Shown here: positions 45,482 to 54,509 of the stretch, piece after piece
Layout: each line of letters begins with the position of its first letter
Position numbering within the stretch: position 1 is the first letter of the stretch
NCBI GenBank assembly: GCA_030431485.1
Contig: JAUIIR010000016.1
Coordinates: forward strand, 1-62,798
Direction: 5' to 3'
Length of the DNA stretch: 62,798 nucleotides
From: Alphaproteobacteria bacterium
GTDB taxonomy: Bacteria > Pseudomonadota > Alphaproteobacteria > Rhodobacterales > Rhodobacteraceae
Program-made: the position numbers and the translations under genes
Notes under the pieces: generated by a model
What the model was told of the DNA's origin: nothing
The model's database searches: none
The model's input: the letters and a program-made list of their open reading frames with translations, nothing else

Positions 45482-47029
45482 GTGACGGGACGGCATAGAA
45501 AGCCGGGCCGATTGGGCCTGTATGTAATCACTGCAATCTGGCTGGCGGTTTTGGTGCCGATCAGTGCTATGGCAGCGCCCTACGCGGCGATGGTCATGGA
45601 TGCCAGAAACGGCGAAGTGATTCATTCGTCCAACGCGGACACAAGATTGCATCCGGCCTCTCTGACCAAAATGATGACGCTCTATATCGTGTTTGAAGCG
45701 GTGCAGAACGGCGAGATCAGCATGGATACCAAGGTGCGCATATCGCGCAAAGCAGCCTCTGAGCCGCCCTCAAAGCTGGGCCTGCGCGCCGGCTCGAGCA
45801 TTCAACTGCGGTATCTCGTGCGCGCAGCGGCCGTAAAATCAGCCAATGACGCGGCCACGGCCCTCGCTGAAGCAATCTCTGGCTCCGAGGCCGCATTTGC
45901 CCGCCGAATGAACCGCACTGCAAAAGCCTTGGGCATGAGCAGGACAACCTTCAAGAACGCCCACGGCCTGACCGAAAATGGTCACATGTCGACGGCGCGG
46001 GATATGACGATCCTGGGACGCCACGTGCTTTATGACTACCCACAATACTACAACCTGTTTTCGCGTCGGAGCACAGACGCCGGTATTAAGGCCGTGGCAA
46101 ACACCAACCGCCGGTTCCTGAATGCGTACAAAGGTGCTGATGGTATCAAAACCGGCTACACTCGTGCAGCGGGCTTTAACCTCGTGGCATCTGCAGAACG
46201 CGGCAGCGAACGCATCATCGTGACCGTGTTCGGTGGAAACTCTACCGCATCACGCAACGCTCAGGTGGCCAAGCTTATGGATCTTGGATTCAGCAAAGCG
46301 CCAAGTCGGATGGCGCTGCGCACACCTCGCAAACCCCCGTATCTTGGCCCTGATGCCTCGTCTGGGACGGAAACGGTCATTGCGCGAAGCCAGACGCCAT
46401 CGACAAACACGCGCGCCAAATCCATCCGCGTCGTGGCTGCTGCCGTTAAAGCCAGCTTGCGGCCTGTTGCCCGCCCGGTATCAGAGCCTGTTCTACCAGA
46501 CGCTTTGGTGGCCGAGCTTAAAGAAGACATTCAGTCCGTGCTCGCCGACGTGCAAACGGAAGAGGTGCAGCAGGTGGCCGCGTCCGCGGCGCAGGTCGCG
46601 ATTGCCGCGGCCGCTCCGGTAACGGCCCCAGCAGCCATCGCTTCGGTCGAGGAAACCGCGCCCAGCGCATCTGTAAAGCCGGTGGTGCGCCCCCGCACCA
46701 TCGTGCTGGCCTCGGCATCACAAGACGCCGCACCAGCAAAACCAGTCCAAAAGCGCGAAGCCGAAGTCGTGACACGTATTTCCACGTCAGGAGGACGCCA
46801 CTGGGGAATCAACGTTGGTCGTTTTCCAAGCCGTTATGCTGCCGAAAAGGCCCTTTTGAAGACAGCTCTGGCCGAGATGGCGACGCTGGATGGATCGCTG
46901 AGAAAGGTCGTGAATGGCGCGCGTGGCTACGATGCGAACTTTATGGGCCTCACACGCGACGCAGCAGATCTGGCTTGCCGCAAGCTTCAGGCTCGACAAG
47001 TCACCTGCTTTATGATCGGGCCAAGCTGA
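45482..47029 (+). CDS. D-alanyl-D-alanine carboxypeptidase with C-terminal SPOR-like domain
   Basis: A 515-residue periplasmic penicillin-binding protein of the DacA/PBP5 type that trims peptidoglycan stem peptides. Start is GTG 45482, followed by a signal anchor (about 11-31). Active-site motifs are Ser60-x-x-Lys63 (ASLTK), Ser120-Ala-Asn122 and Lys223-Thr-Gly225. After an Ala/Pro-rich linker (about 290-430), a C-terminal segment (WGINVGRFPSRYAAEKALL, then RQVTCFMIGPS) has the pattern of a SPOR domain, which binds denuded septal glycan. The fusion suggests targeting to the division site. It converges with ccoS. Confidence 0.9.
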   Translation: MTGRHRKPGRLGLYVITAIWLAVLVPISAMAAPYAAMVMDARNGEVIHSSNADTRLHPASLTKMMTLYIVFEAVQNGEISMDTKVRISRKAASEPPSKLGLRAGSSIQLRYLVRAAAVKSANDAATALAEAISGSEAAFARRMNRTAKALGMSRTTFKNAHGLTENGHMSTARDMTILGRHVLYDYPQYYNLFSRRSTDAGIKAVANTNRRFLNAYKGADGIKTGYTRAAGFNLVASAERGSERIIVTVFGGNSTASRNAQVAKLMDLGFSKAPSRMALRTPRKPPYLGPDASSGTETVIARSQTPSTNTRAKSIRVVAAAVKASLRPVARPVSEPVLPDALVAELKEDIQSVLADVQTEEVQQVAASAAQVAIAAAAPVTAPAAIASVEETAPSASVKPVVRPRTIVLASASQDAAPAKPVQKREAEVVTRISTSGGRHWGINVGRFPSRYAAEKALLKTALAEMATLDGSLRKVVNGARGYDANFMGLTRDAADLACRKLQARQVTCFMIGPS

Positions 47030-47040
47030 CCGGGAGCAAA

Positions 47041-47199
47041 TCAGCTCTTGGGGTGATCGTCGTAATCGTCTGACAGAATGCGTTGGGCCGCCCCTTCCGG
47101 ATCTTCGTACTGCTTGGATTTTACCGTGAAGACGAAGGCCAAGAGGCCAATCCCGCCAAGGATCAGCGACACTGGAATCAGATAGGCCAAGACGTTCAT
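47041..47199 (-). CDS. ccoS: cbb3-type oxidase assembly protein CcoS
   Basis: A 52-residue single-helix protein from ATG 47199 to TGA 47041: MNVLAYLIPVSLILGGIGLL opens it, and a charged tail with SKQYEDPEGAAQRILSDDYD follows. That Asp-rich ending after PEG/D is the CcoS pattern. CcoS is needed to insert haem b and copper into CcoN. It is the last gene of ccoGHIS, 13 bp after ccoI. Confidence 0.93.
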   Translation of the reverse strand: MNVLAYLIPVSLILGGIGLLAFVFTVKSKQYEDPEGAAQRILSDDYDDHPKS

Positions 47200-47212
47200 T
47201 GAACTCTCCGGA

Positions 47213-49399
47213 TCATTTCAGGCGCAGCGCGTTCAAGGACACGGTAATCGAAGAGCTGGACATCGCCAATGCGGCGATCAGAGGCGAGCACAGTCCAGCC
47301 ACGGCAAGCGGCACCGCTATGATATTGTACCACGTCGCAATGGTGAAGTTCTGGCGAATACGCTTGATCGCCACGCGCGATGTCGCAAGCGCATCGGCGA
47401 TCGGGTCAAGAGAATTGCCCAGAAGAACGACATCGGACGCCACACGTGCCGCATCAAGCGCGCTGGCCGGAGAGATCGACGCATGTGCACCAGCAAGAGC
47501 AGCCGTGTCGTTCAAACCGTCACCAACCATCAAAACCTTTTTTCCGCTTTCAGTCAGTTGAGCGACCCGCGCTGCCTTGTCCTCTGGCAATGCTTCGGCG
47601 ATCCATCTGGCAATTTCGAGGCGATCTGCAAATGCTTCAACTGCAGGAGTTGTATCCCCGGACATCAGGATCACATCGTAGCCATTTTGCTGCAATTGCG
47701 AGACGAGTACTTCGGCCCCATCACGAATCTGGTCGGCAAAACGGAACGGATCAGCAACGAGATCTCCGACACGCAGCCACGCACAGGTCTCGGCACTATC
47801 GCCGTCTCCAACCCAGCTTGCCCGTCCAAGGCGAACCACCTGCCCCATCCACGATCCCTCAGTTCCGTGGCCCGGGACCTCGGTGATGTCCGTCAATTTT
47901 GCCGGTGATATCCCGGCATCGCGGATAGCACCTGCCAGGGATTGCGACAGTGGATGCGAAGAGCCTTCGGCAAGCGCCAGAGTGATACCCAGATCGCGGC
48001 GCGAGTGATCTCCAAGGTTTACGACCTCGGGCGTACCGGCGGTCAACGTGCCGGTTTTGTCGAAAACAACAGTGTCTACCTGAGCCATCCGCTCAAGCGC
48101 GGTTGAATCCTTTATCAGCAAACCTTTTCGGAACAACCGTCCTGAGGCCGCGGTGGTCACGGCGGGAACAGCCAATCCCAAAGCGCATGGGCATGTGATG
48201 ATCAGAACGGCGGCTGCGATGTTCAAAGCCGTCCGCAGATCGAAAGTGTAAATATACCAACCCGCGAAAGCGAGAGCCGACAAGATGTGCACACCCGGCG
48301 CATAGAGCTTGGCCGCTTTGTCAGCGAGAGATGTATATCGTGACCGCCCAGACTCGGCCACGGCGACCAGATCAGCCATGCGATGTAGTGACGTATCCCG
48401 GCCAACCGCACTCGCCCGGATCGTCAGAGGACCTGTCAGATTGACCTCTCCCGCGCTGACCGTCGTCCCTACACCTGCACAGATCGGTCGGGTCTCTCCG
48501 GTCAGAAGCGACCGGTCCAGTTCAGATTTGCCGCCAACGATTTCGCCGTCGACCGGCATTCTGCCCCCAGGACGGACGCGGATCAAATCGCCCACCACAA
48601 GCTCGGACATGGCAATCTGTTCTTCGCCGTTGTCTCTGACACGCCAGACGCGCGGCACTTCAAGTGCCGCCAGTTCTTCAGCAGCCGATCTTGCTGCCGC
48701 GCGGGTACGGTGATCCAGATACCGACCGGCCAGCAAGAAGAAGGTCAGAGTGATCGCCGCGTCAAAATATGCATGTTCTCCCGAAAGAGATGTCTCCCAA
48801 AGAGATGTCGCCACTGCCAATGCAATAGCCAGTGAGATTGGAACATCCATGTTGAGCCGTCCGGCCCGGAGCGCCGTCCATGCATGTTTGAAGAAAGGCT
48901 GCGCCGAAAACCCTATGGTCGGCAGCGCAATGGCAGCGGAAATCCAATGGAACATGTCCCGGGTCTGACCATCGGCACCGGACCAGACTGCCACAGAGAG
49001 CAGCATGATGTTCATCATCGCGAAACCAGACACAGCCAGACGCATCAGCAGGTCCCGCCCTGCTTTGTCTGTCTCGGTTGCGCGGAGCGCCGTCGAGTCC
49101 AGCTCGTGCGCTTCGTAGCCAGCGTTTTCCAGCACGCGGATCAGATCATCTGCGGTCACATCTGAACCGGCTTCGATCTGCGCCCGTTTGAGCGTCAGAT
49201 TCACCCGCGCGCCTTTAACCCCGTCCGTAGCCGCAAGACTGCGTTCGACCCCTGAAATACAGGCGGCACAATGGATGGACGGCAGAGACAGGACGATGTT
49301 GACGTCCTGAGGGACAGCGGCATCGGCCAGCGCCTCGGCCGCAGGCGCGGCGGCACACGCAGGGCATGCCGAAGCGGGTGGACGCATGGCGACGGTCAT
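47213..49399 (-). CDS. ccoI: Copper P1B-type ATPase CcoI
   Basis: A 728-residue heavy-metal ATPase that supplies copper for CcoN assembly. A Cys-rich N-terminus (ACPACAAAP) and an HMA-like domain with HCAAC precede eight membrane helices. The transport motif is CPC in IITCPCALGLAVP, phosphorylation is at DKTGTLTAGTPE, and the hinge is VGDGLNDTAAL. The N-terminal CPAC pair before the HMA motif is usual in FixI/CcoI. It lies 3 bp after ccoH. Confidence 0.95.
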   Translation of the reverse strand: MTVAMRPPASACPACAAAPAAEALADAAVPQDVNIVLSLPSIHCAACISGVERSLAATDGVKGARVNLTLKRAQIEAGSDVTADDLIRVLENAGYEAHELDSTALRATETDKAGRDLLMRLAVSGFAMMNIMLLSVAVWSGADGQTRDMFHWISAAIALPTIGFSAQPFFKHAWTALRAGRLNMDVPISLAIALAVATSLWETSLSGEHAYFDAAITLTFFLLAGRYLDHRTRAAARSAAEELAALEVPRVWRVRDNGEEQIAMSELVVGDLIRVRPGGRMPVDGEIVGGKSELDRSLLTGETRPICAGVGTTVSAGEVNLTGPLTIRASAVGRDTSLHRMADLVAVAESGRSRYTSLADKAAKLYAPGVHILSALAFAGWYIYTFDLRTALNIAAAVLIITCPCALGLAVPAVTTAASGRLFRKGLLIKDSTALERMAQVDTVVFDKTGTLTAGTPEVVNLGDHSRRDLGITLALAEGSSHPLSQSLAGAIRDAGISPAKLTDITEVPGHGTEGSWMGQVVRLGRASWVGDGDSAETCAWLRVGDLVADPFRFADQIRDGAEVLVSQLQQNGYDVILMSGDTTPAVEAFADRLEIARWIAEALPEDKAARVAQLTESGKKVLMVGDGLNDTAALAGAHASISPASALDAARVASDVVLLGNSLDPIADALATSRVAIKRIRQNFTIATWYNIIAVPLAVAGLCSPLIAALAMSSSSITVSLNALRLK

Positions 49400-49402
49400 A
49401 GG

Positions 49403-49864
49403 TTAGCTTTCAACATGCAGGACAACGCGCTGTTCAAAACGCACGCCATCAAGTGAAGTGGCGGTCATCCGGATATTCCAGTTTCCCGGAGCGAGCGTTT
49501 CGCGCGCGACGTACGCCCGTCCGTCAAACGAAAATTCCGGGCTGCGGTCATCTTGAACATGTGTGGCCCGCCCCAGAACCGCATCAAGCGTTCCCGCCTG
49601 CACAGGTTTGCCAGCCTCGTCCTGGATGCTCAGAATAAGCAAGCCGCCCTTCGCCTCGGCGTAAACCTCCCAGCCAAGCGATTCCTGTTCATTCCGACGT
49701 GCATCAAAGTTTTGCGACGCTACATAGGAATTTTTCACTTCCAGTCCGGGAAAGGTTTTCACCGCCGAGTAAGCCAAGACAAGATTGACGGAAATGATGA
49801 CGGCAAAGCAGCTGCCAAAAATGGCCAATGCATGCCAGCCTGTAAGTTTGCGTTCCTTGGTCAT
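49403..49864 (-). CDS. ccoH: FixH/CcoH family cbb3 oxidase assembly protein
   Basis: A 153-residue inner-membrane protein with one N-terminal helix (about 12-33) and a periplasmic beta domain. The start reads LTGWHALAIFGSCFAVIISVNLVLAYSAVKTFPGLEVKNSYVASQ in two contiguous blocks, the FixH signature. It stabilises CcoN during cbb3 assembly. It overlaps ccoG by one base (TGATG). Confidence 0.93.
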   Translation of the reverse strand: MTKERKLTGWHALAIFGSCFAVIISVNLVLAYSAVKTFPGLEVKNSYVASQNFDARRNEQESLGWEVYAEAKGGLLILSIQDEAGKPVQAGTLDAVLGRATHVQDDRSPEFSFDGRAYVARETLAPGNWNIRMTATSLDGVRFEQRVVLHVES

Positions 49865-51318
49865 CAGTTGCTTCTCCCGTTGAAGATGCTGTCAGTGTAG
49901 GCGCGGTCGCCGTTTGTGAGGTCCTCGACCCAGAAGCGGACATCGCTGCGTTCCGCCTCAGCCGGATCCGACCCGGGTGCGGCGACGACATAGACACGCT
50001 GCAGGTATGTTTCATTCGCTGGCACATCGACCGCTTCGTAAGGCGTTCCTTCCAACTGCACCCGCAGGGAGGGGTGCCCCGTGACGGAGACGCGGAACGG
50101 ACGATCTTCGCCGTGTTTGTTAAGCAAACGGACATCGTACGTGTTGCGGATAGAACCATCGGAAAGCGTGACGAATGTCGGGTTCCGCACTGGTGCCACG
50201 GTCATGTCGATTTCGGGCCGGATAAACAGTGCGAAGACCAACCCAAAGCCGACAAGCGCCCAGAGGGTCGTGTACATCATCGTCCGAAGACGGAAGATGT
50301 GGAACCAGGCTGTGCGCGGCTTTTCACCGGCGCGCTCACGCGGTTCATCAGACAGCGCAAGATAGTCGATCAGACCACGCGGCCTACCGATCTTTTCCAT
50401 GATGTCATCGCAGGCATCGATACAGAGACCACAGGTAATGCACTCCATCTGCTGCCCATCGCGAATGTCGATGCCCATGGGGCAAACGTTTACACAAGCC
50501 ATGCAGTCGATGCAGTCACCCAATTGCTCGGCGCCATCACCTTTGCGGTGCTTGCCACGCGGTTCACCCCGCCATTCGCGATACCCGATGGTGAGCGTGT
50601 CCTCGTCCATCATCGCGGCCTGAATTCGGGGCCACGGGCAGGCGTAGATGCAAATCTGCTCGCGGGCAAAACCACCGAAAAAGAACGTGGTCGCGGTCAG
50701 GATCAGCATTGTGGTGTAGGCCACCGGGTGTGCTTGCCCTGTTACCAGATCTTGAAGAAGGGTTGGCGCGTCCGCAAAATAAAATACCCATGCCCCGCCA
50801 GTGGCGAGACCGATCAGGAACCAGGCCACCCACTTCGTCACACGGAGGCGCGCCTTGCGGAAATCCATTTTTTTCTGGCGATGGAGACGCAAGCGGGCGT
50901 TGCGATCGCCTTCGATCCAGCGTTCGACGAGGATAAACAGGTCGGTCCAAACAGTCTGCGGGCACGCATAGCCGCACCAGACGCGACCCAGCGCCGAGGT
51001 AAACAGGAACAAACCCAGCCCCGCCATAATGAGAAGACCCGCAACGAAGTAGAATTCGTGCGGCCAGATTTCGATCCAGAAAAAAAAGAACCGGCGGTTT
51101 GCCAGGTCAACCAGAACGGCCTGATCGGGAAGCTGGGGGCCGCGATCCCAGCGAATCCACGGCGTGACATAGTAAATGCCCAGCGTGACGATCATTATGA
51201 TCCATTTCAGGCTTCTGAAGTTCCCTTTCACACGTTTGGGAAAAATTGGTTCACGCGCAGCGTAAAGATTCGGTGGCGTAGAGTTTTCTGCTTGAGACAC
51301 GAGAAAATTGGCTCCCAA
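49864..51318 (-). CDS. ccoG: CcoG/FixG ferredoxin-like membrane protein (Cu reductase for cbb3 assembly)
   Basis: A 484-residue protein with about five membrane helices and two [4Fe-4S] motifs, CIDCMACVNVCPMG and CITCGLCIDACD, at about residues 267-308. Additional CPQTVW and YACPWPR cysteines are the family's copper-reducing sites. The C-terminal Ig-like domain (about 375-480) faces the periplasm. It opens the ccoGHIS operon; an FNR-type box is 49 bp upstream of its start. Confidence 0.95.
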   Translation of the reverse strand: MGANFLVSQAENSTPPNLYAAREPIFPKRVKGNFRSLKWIIMIVTLGIYYVTPWIRWDRGPQLPDQAVLVDLANRRFFFFWIEIWPHEFYFVAGLLIMAGLGLFLFTSALGRVWCGYACPQTVWTDLFILVERWIEGDRNARLRLHRQKKMDFRKARLRVTKWVAWFLIGLATGGAWVFYFADAPTLLQDLVTGQAHPVAYTTMLILTATTFFFGGFAREQICIYACPWPRIQAAMMDEDTLTIGYREWRGEPRGKHRKGDGAEQLGDCIDCMACVNVCPMGIDIRDGQQMECITCGLCIDACDDIMEKIGRPRGLIDYLALSDEPRERAGEKPRTAWFHIFRLRTMMYTTLWALVGFGLVFALFIRPEIDMTVAPVRNPTFVTLSDGSIRNTYDVRLLNKHGEDRPFRVSVTGHPSLRVQLEGTPYEAVDVPANETYLQRVYVVAAPGSDPAEAERSDVRFWVEDLTNGDRAYTDSIFNGRSN

Positions 51319-51366
51319 AGACGGTTTGGCTTGAGCGTCTTTTCTCAGGTGCCGCGGGGCCAGACT

Positions 51367-51380
51367 TTGACTTGCATCAA
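51367..51380 (-). promoter_or_regulatory. FNR/FnrL box upstream of ccoG
   Basis: TTGAC-TTGC-ATCAA, one mismatch from the FNR consensus, 49 bp upstream of the ccoG start codon. It falls between the end of the LysR gene and ccoG, so the assembly operon has its own oxygen-responsive promoter. Confidence 0.82.
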
Positions 51381-51396
51381 ATACTGTATCTTTAAT

Positions 51397-52275
51397 TCAG
51401 GTTTTTGCTGCCTCCCGACGGATCCATCGCAAAAATGCTTTTAACGGAGCACGTTGTACTCCGGGTCGGGTGACCAGATTGTAGCCTGCATCCGACCTGT
51501 CCTCAAACACTGCGACCAGCCGTCCAGCGGCAAGATCTTCGGCAACTGCGATTCGCGTTGAGACTGCGACGCCCTGCCCGTTTCGCGCGCCGTCGAGCAT
51601 CAGATTTCCCGGCACGTGGGTCCGCGACAGGACTTTCTCATTTGCAAGCCCGTGTGCCGCAAGCCAGGTGGATGATTCCGTTGTGCCCAGTTCCTCAAGC
51701 CAAGGATAGGCCACAAGGTCTCTTGGTTCCGAGGGCGTGTTCCCTTTGAATAGCGAGGGTGCACCGACCACGACAATCGGCGATGCGAGCAATCGTTCGC
51801 ACTCCAACCCGGCCCATCCCCCGTTGCCAAATCGGATCGCAACATCAATCCCACCGGGCGAGGGATCTGTCAGGATTGGACTCGGGGTCACAATCATATC
51901 AATGCCCGGGTGTTCCACCTGAAATCCGGCCAGGCGCGGCATCAGCCAGGCACTCGCAAACGTCGGAGTGCAGCCCACATTAAGAGGCCTTTGCGCGTCT
52001 GCATTTGCCAGCGCCTCAACACCGGCAGCTATTCGACCAAAACCGTCATCCAGAGCCCGAGCAAGGTCCCGTCCGTCAGCCGTCAACTCAAGCGCCCGGC
52101 TGGAGCGGTCAAAAAGCGTCGCACCCAGATGGGCTTCAAGGCTGCGCAACTGCTGTGAGATGGCGGCATGGCTCACATTCAGTGCGCCTCCCGCCTCCAC
52201 AACCGATCCCGTTTGAACAAAAGCGCAAAAGGCTCTCAGGGCGGACAGAGACGGCAGTCGCGACCAATCTATCAT
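51397..52275 (-). CDS. LysR-family regulator (GcvA-like)
   Basis: A 292-residue LysR regulator of the GcvA/AmpR-like branch. The HTH segment (LSALRAFCAFVQTGSVVEAG, then GALNVSHAAISQQLRSLEAHLG) and the LNVGCTPTFASAWLMPRLAGF start of the effector domain are typical. It lies between ccoNOQP and ccoGHIS, which are usually neighbours. It is divergent from a 46-codon gene with 98 bp between starts, its most likely target. Its stop lies 16 bp before the ccoG FNR box. Confidence 0.88.
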   Translation of the reverse strand: MIDWSRLPSLSALRAFCAFVQTGSVVEAGGALNVSHAAISQQLRSLEAHLGATLFDRSSRALELTADGRDLARALDDGFGRIAAGVEALANADAQRPLNVGCTPTFASAWLMPRLAGFQVEHPGIDMIVTPSPILTDPSPGGIDVAIRFGNGGWAGLECERLLASPIVVVGAPSLFKGNTPSEPRDLVAYPWLEELGTTESSTWLAAHGLANEKVLSRTHVPGNLMLDGARNGQGVAVSTRIAVAEDLAAGRLVAVFEDRSDAGYNLVTRPGVQRAPLKAFLRWIRREAAKT

Positions 52276-52373
52276 GTAATCTCACCTTACACATTGGATT
52301 TATTCCTGAGTCGCATTCTGAGGCCGAAAGCACAAGTATGAGTGCAGGAAAACACTAGCCAGAGGATCTCGCC

Positions 52374-52514
52374 ATGTTCACCACATTTGCAAAAACTTTT
52401 TTTCGCGCCAGCGGTCTGTCTCCGACCCGCTATCAGCCTTCGATTCCGCCGTCTTGGTATCGCGAAGACCTGCGTGACACTGATGCACCAAAGCGCTGGG
52501 AGGATTGGAGATGA
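52374..52514 (+). CDS. 46-residue unknown protein divergent from the LysR gene
   Basis: A short frame from ATG 52374 (AGAGGA ribosome site 7 bp before) to TGA 52512-52514. The product begins MFTTFAKTFFRASGLSPTRY and continues PSIPPSWYREDL to a Trp/Arg-rich end (KRWEDWR). It is aromatic and amphipathic at the N-terminus, with no membrane helix. I do not recognise a family. The head-to-head arrangement with a LysR gene suggests it is that regulator's target. Coding status rests on the ribosome site and protein-like composition. Confidence 0.6.
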   Translation: MFTTFAKTFFRASGLSPTRYQPSIPPSWYREDLRDTDAPKRWEDWR

Positions 52515-52563
52515 TTGATCCAGTGGTTTATCAACCACCGCATATCTGGCACGGCCTGACCAC

Positions 52564-52597
52564 AAAAAACCGCGCCCGGCGGTGGCCCTGGCGCGGT
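52564..52597 (-). terminator. Rho-independent terminator of ccoNOQP (minus strand)
   Basis: On the minus strand ACCGCGCC, a 13-nt loop and GGCGCGGT form an 8-bp GC-rich stem followed by TTTTTT. A second T-run with a GC-rich repeat lies nearer ccoP at about 52614-52640, so termination may be tandem. Confidence 0.85.
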
Positions 52598-52705
52598 CGA
52601 AGATGGCAATAACCCAAAAAACGCGCCGGCGCCTCGAAACGCGCGAACAGAAAGAGGCAACCGGCGCTTATCCATCTGGCCCAAAGGCCAGACGGTATCT
52701 TGACG

Positions 52706-53575
52706 TTACTCGACGGCCGCTTCGCCGCCACCAAGTCCATGCACATAGGTTGCTACGGCACGGATCTCAGCTTCGCTCAGTCGGTCTGTCCACGGCGGCA
52801 TCACACCAAAGCGGGAATAAGTCACTGTCTCTTTGACAGTTTCGAAATCACCCCCATAAAGCCAGATCGCGTCCGTCAGGTTGGGCGCACCTTGCCACCG
52901 GTCACCTGTGCCGTCGTCCATATGACAGGCCGCACAGTTGTCGAGGAAGACTGTCTCACCCGCTGCGACCTGTGACGCGTCCTGCGGTTCACCAGACAGA
53001 GACATCACGTAGTTAACGACCTGATTGATCTCGTCTTCGGCCAGCATTTCGCCAAATGCCGGCATCTGTGACCAACGGGCGTCCGGGTCTTCCTCATTCC
53101 GAATGCCGTGGACAATCGTCGTGTGGATGGCTTCGATGTCGCCGCCCCAAAGCCAGTCATCGTCGAGCAGGTTTGGATAGCCTTTGGCACCCGCAGCACC
53201 TGAACCATGACATTGTGCGCACCAAGTCCGGAAAACAGCAGCACCCGCGTTCTGGGCGTACTGGTTAAGCTCCGCATCCTGCGCAATCTCGGTCAGTTCA
53301 ACAGAAGCCAACTGGGTGTTGATACCGGCATTGGCTTCTTCGAAGGCCGCGATCTCTTCCGCGACCTGAGCGCGTGTCGAGAACCCAAGAATACCTGGAG
53401 TGGCTTCTTTGATGCCTGGCCATGCAGGATAGGCGATCGTGTAGAGAACCCCCCAGACAATTGTTGCGTAAAAGGTCCACAGCCACCAGCGTGGAAGCGG
53501 CTTGTTGTATTCCTTGATCCCGTCCCACTCATGACCAGTGGTTTCATAATCAAGATCGTCGTCTTTCTTACTCAT
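52706..53575 (-). CDS. ccoP: cbb3 cytochrome oxidase diheme subunit CcoP
   Basis: A 289-residue diheme cytochrome c. A short N-terminus with [17 protein letters not shown] and one membrane helix (about 32-50) precede two haem domains with CAQCH (Cys119-His123) and CAACH (Cys214-His218); methionine ligands are in SQMPAFG and GVMPPW. It receives electrons for CcoO/CcoN. It overlaps ccoQ by 4 bp and ends at the terminator region at 52564-52640. Confidence 0.97.
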   Translation of the reverse strand: MSKKDDDLDYETTGHEWDGIKEYNKPLPRWWLWTFYATIVWGVLYTIAYPAWPGIKEATPGILGFSTRAQVAEEIAAFEEANAGINTQLASVELTEIAQDAELNQYAQNAGAAVFRTWCAQCHGSGAAGAKGYPNLLDDDWLWGGDIEAIHTTIVHGIRNEEDPDARWSQMPAFGEMLAEDEINQVVNYVMSLSGEPQDASQVAAGETVFLDNCAACHMDDGTGDRWQGAPNLTDAIWLYGGDFETVKETVTYSRFGVMPPWTDRLSEAEIRAVATYVHGLGGGEAAVE

Positions 53576-53757
53576 GTCCTCGCCTCCTTGGATGCGGCGG
53601 GTTTGTCTTCATTGCGAAACGGAATGTTGGCAGTATCGCGATGTGTCTTGTTGCTACCGGGGCGGATGGCCCAGAGGATCACCCCGACAAAGAACAGGAA
53701 CAGGACGAGCAGCATCCAGCTGTCGGCAAATTCCCTAAGAAACGAATAGGTTTCCAT
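53572..53757 (-). CDS. ccoQ: cbb3 oxidase small subunit CcoQ
   Basis: A 61-residue single-helix protein (helix about 14-32, [21 protein letters not shown]) with a polar tail. It is the usual CcoQ between ccoO and ccoP and helps keep CcoP bound and the complex stable under oxygen. Spacing is 10 bp after ccoO. Confidence 0.94.
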   Translation of the reverse strand: METYSFLREFADSWMLLVLFLFFVGVILWAIRPGSNKTHRDTANIPFRNEDKPAASKEART

Positions 53758-53767
53758 CAGGTCCTCC

Positions 53768-54496
53768 TTAGCGGCTTGCGTCAGGTGTGAAAGTCGAGAA
53801 ATCGACCAAAGTACCCAACATCTGAAGGTAAGCGATCAAAGCGTCTGCTTCGGAAACGCCCGGCTGCCCGTCGAAGTTGCGCACGTTCACCTTTTCACCA
53901 TAGCGCTCGATCAATCCGTCGAAATCGCTGTCAGGATCCGCTTGTGCGCGGAAGTCCTGCTGTGCGGCTTCGATCATCTCGCTGGTGTACGGAACACCGA
54001 CGAACGCGTTTGTCGCCATCAGGTCACCGATATGCTCGCCTTCCAGCAACGTCGCTTCGAGGTAGCCATATTTCGGCATCACCGATTCCGGCACAACGGA
54101 TTGCGGATTACGCAGGTGATCCACATGCCAGTCGTCCGAGTAGCGCCCTCCGACACGGGCCAGGTCTGGCCCGGTCCGCTTGGAGCCCCACTGGAACGGA
54201 TGGTCGTACATAGACTCTGCCGCGAGGCTGTAGTGGCCATAGCGTTCGACCTCATCGCGCATCGGGCGGATCATCTGGCTGTGGCAGACATAGCAACCTT
54301 CACGGATGTAGACATCGCGCCCCGCCAGTTCGAGAGGTGTGTAGGGACGCATGCCTTCGACCTCTTCGATGGTGTTTTCGAGGTAGAAGAGCGGCACGAT
54401 CTGCACCAGGCCACCGATGGTCACGACCAGAAAGCTGCACACCAGCAACAGCGTCGCGTTGGTTTCAAGTACCTTATGCTTGTCAAGAATACCCAT
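53768..54496 (-). CDS. ccoO: cbb3 cytochrome oxidase monohaem subunit CcoO
   Basis: A 242-residue membrane-anchored cytochrome c. The N-terminal helix is at about 14-36, the haem motif CYVCH at Cys68-His72 within [20 protein letters not shown], and the Met ligand appears in SVMPKYG. It passes electrons to CcoN. It lies 13 bp after ccoN. Confidence 0.97.
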   Translation of the reverse strand: MGILDKHKVLETNATLLLVCSFLVVTIGGLVQIVPLFYLENTIEEVEGMRPYTPLELAGRDVYIREGCYVCHSQMIRPMRDEVERYGHYSLAAESMYDHPFQWGSKRTGPDLARVGGRYSDDWHVDHLRNPQSVVPESVMPKYGYLEATLLEGEHIGDLMATNAFVGVPYTSEMIEAAQQDFRAQADPDSDFDGLIERYGEKVNVRNFDGQPGVSEADALIAYLQMLGTLVDFSTFTPDASR

Positions 54497-54509
54497 TGTC
54501 CAAGCCTCC

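Noticed and set aside
50074..51444. A 456-codon open frame antisense to ccoG
   Set aside because: ccoG has clear iron-sulfur motifs; the opposite frame has no recognisable domain.
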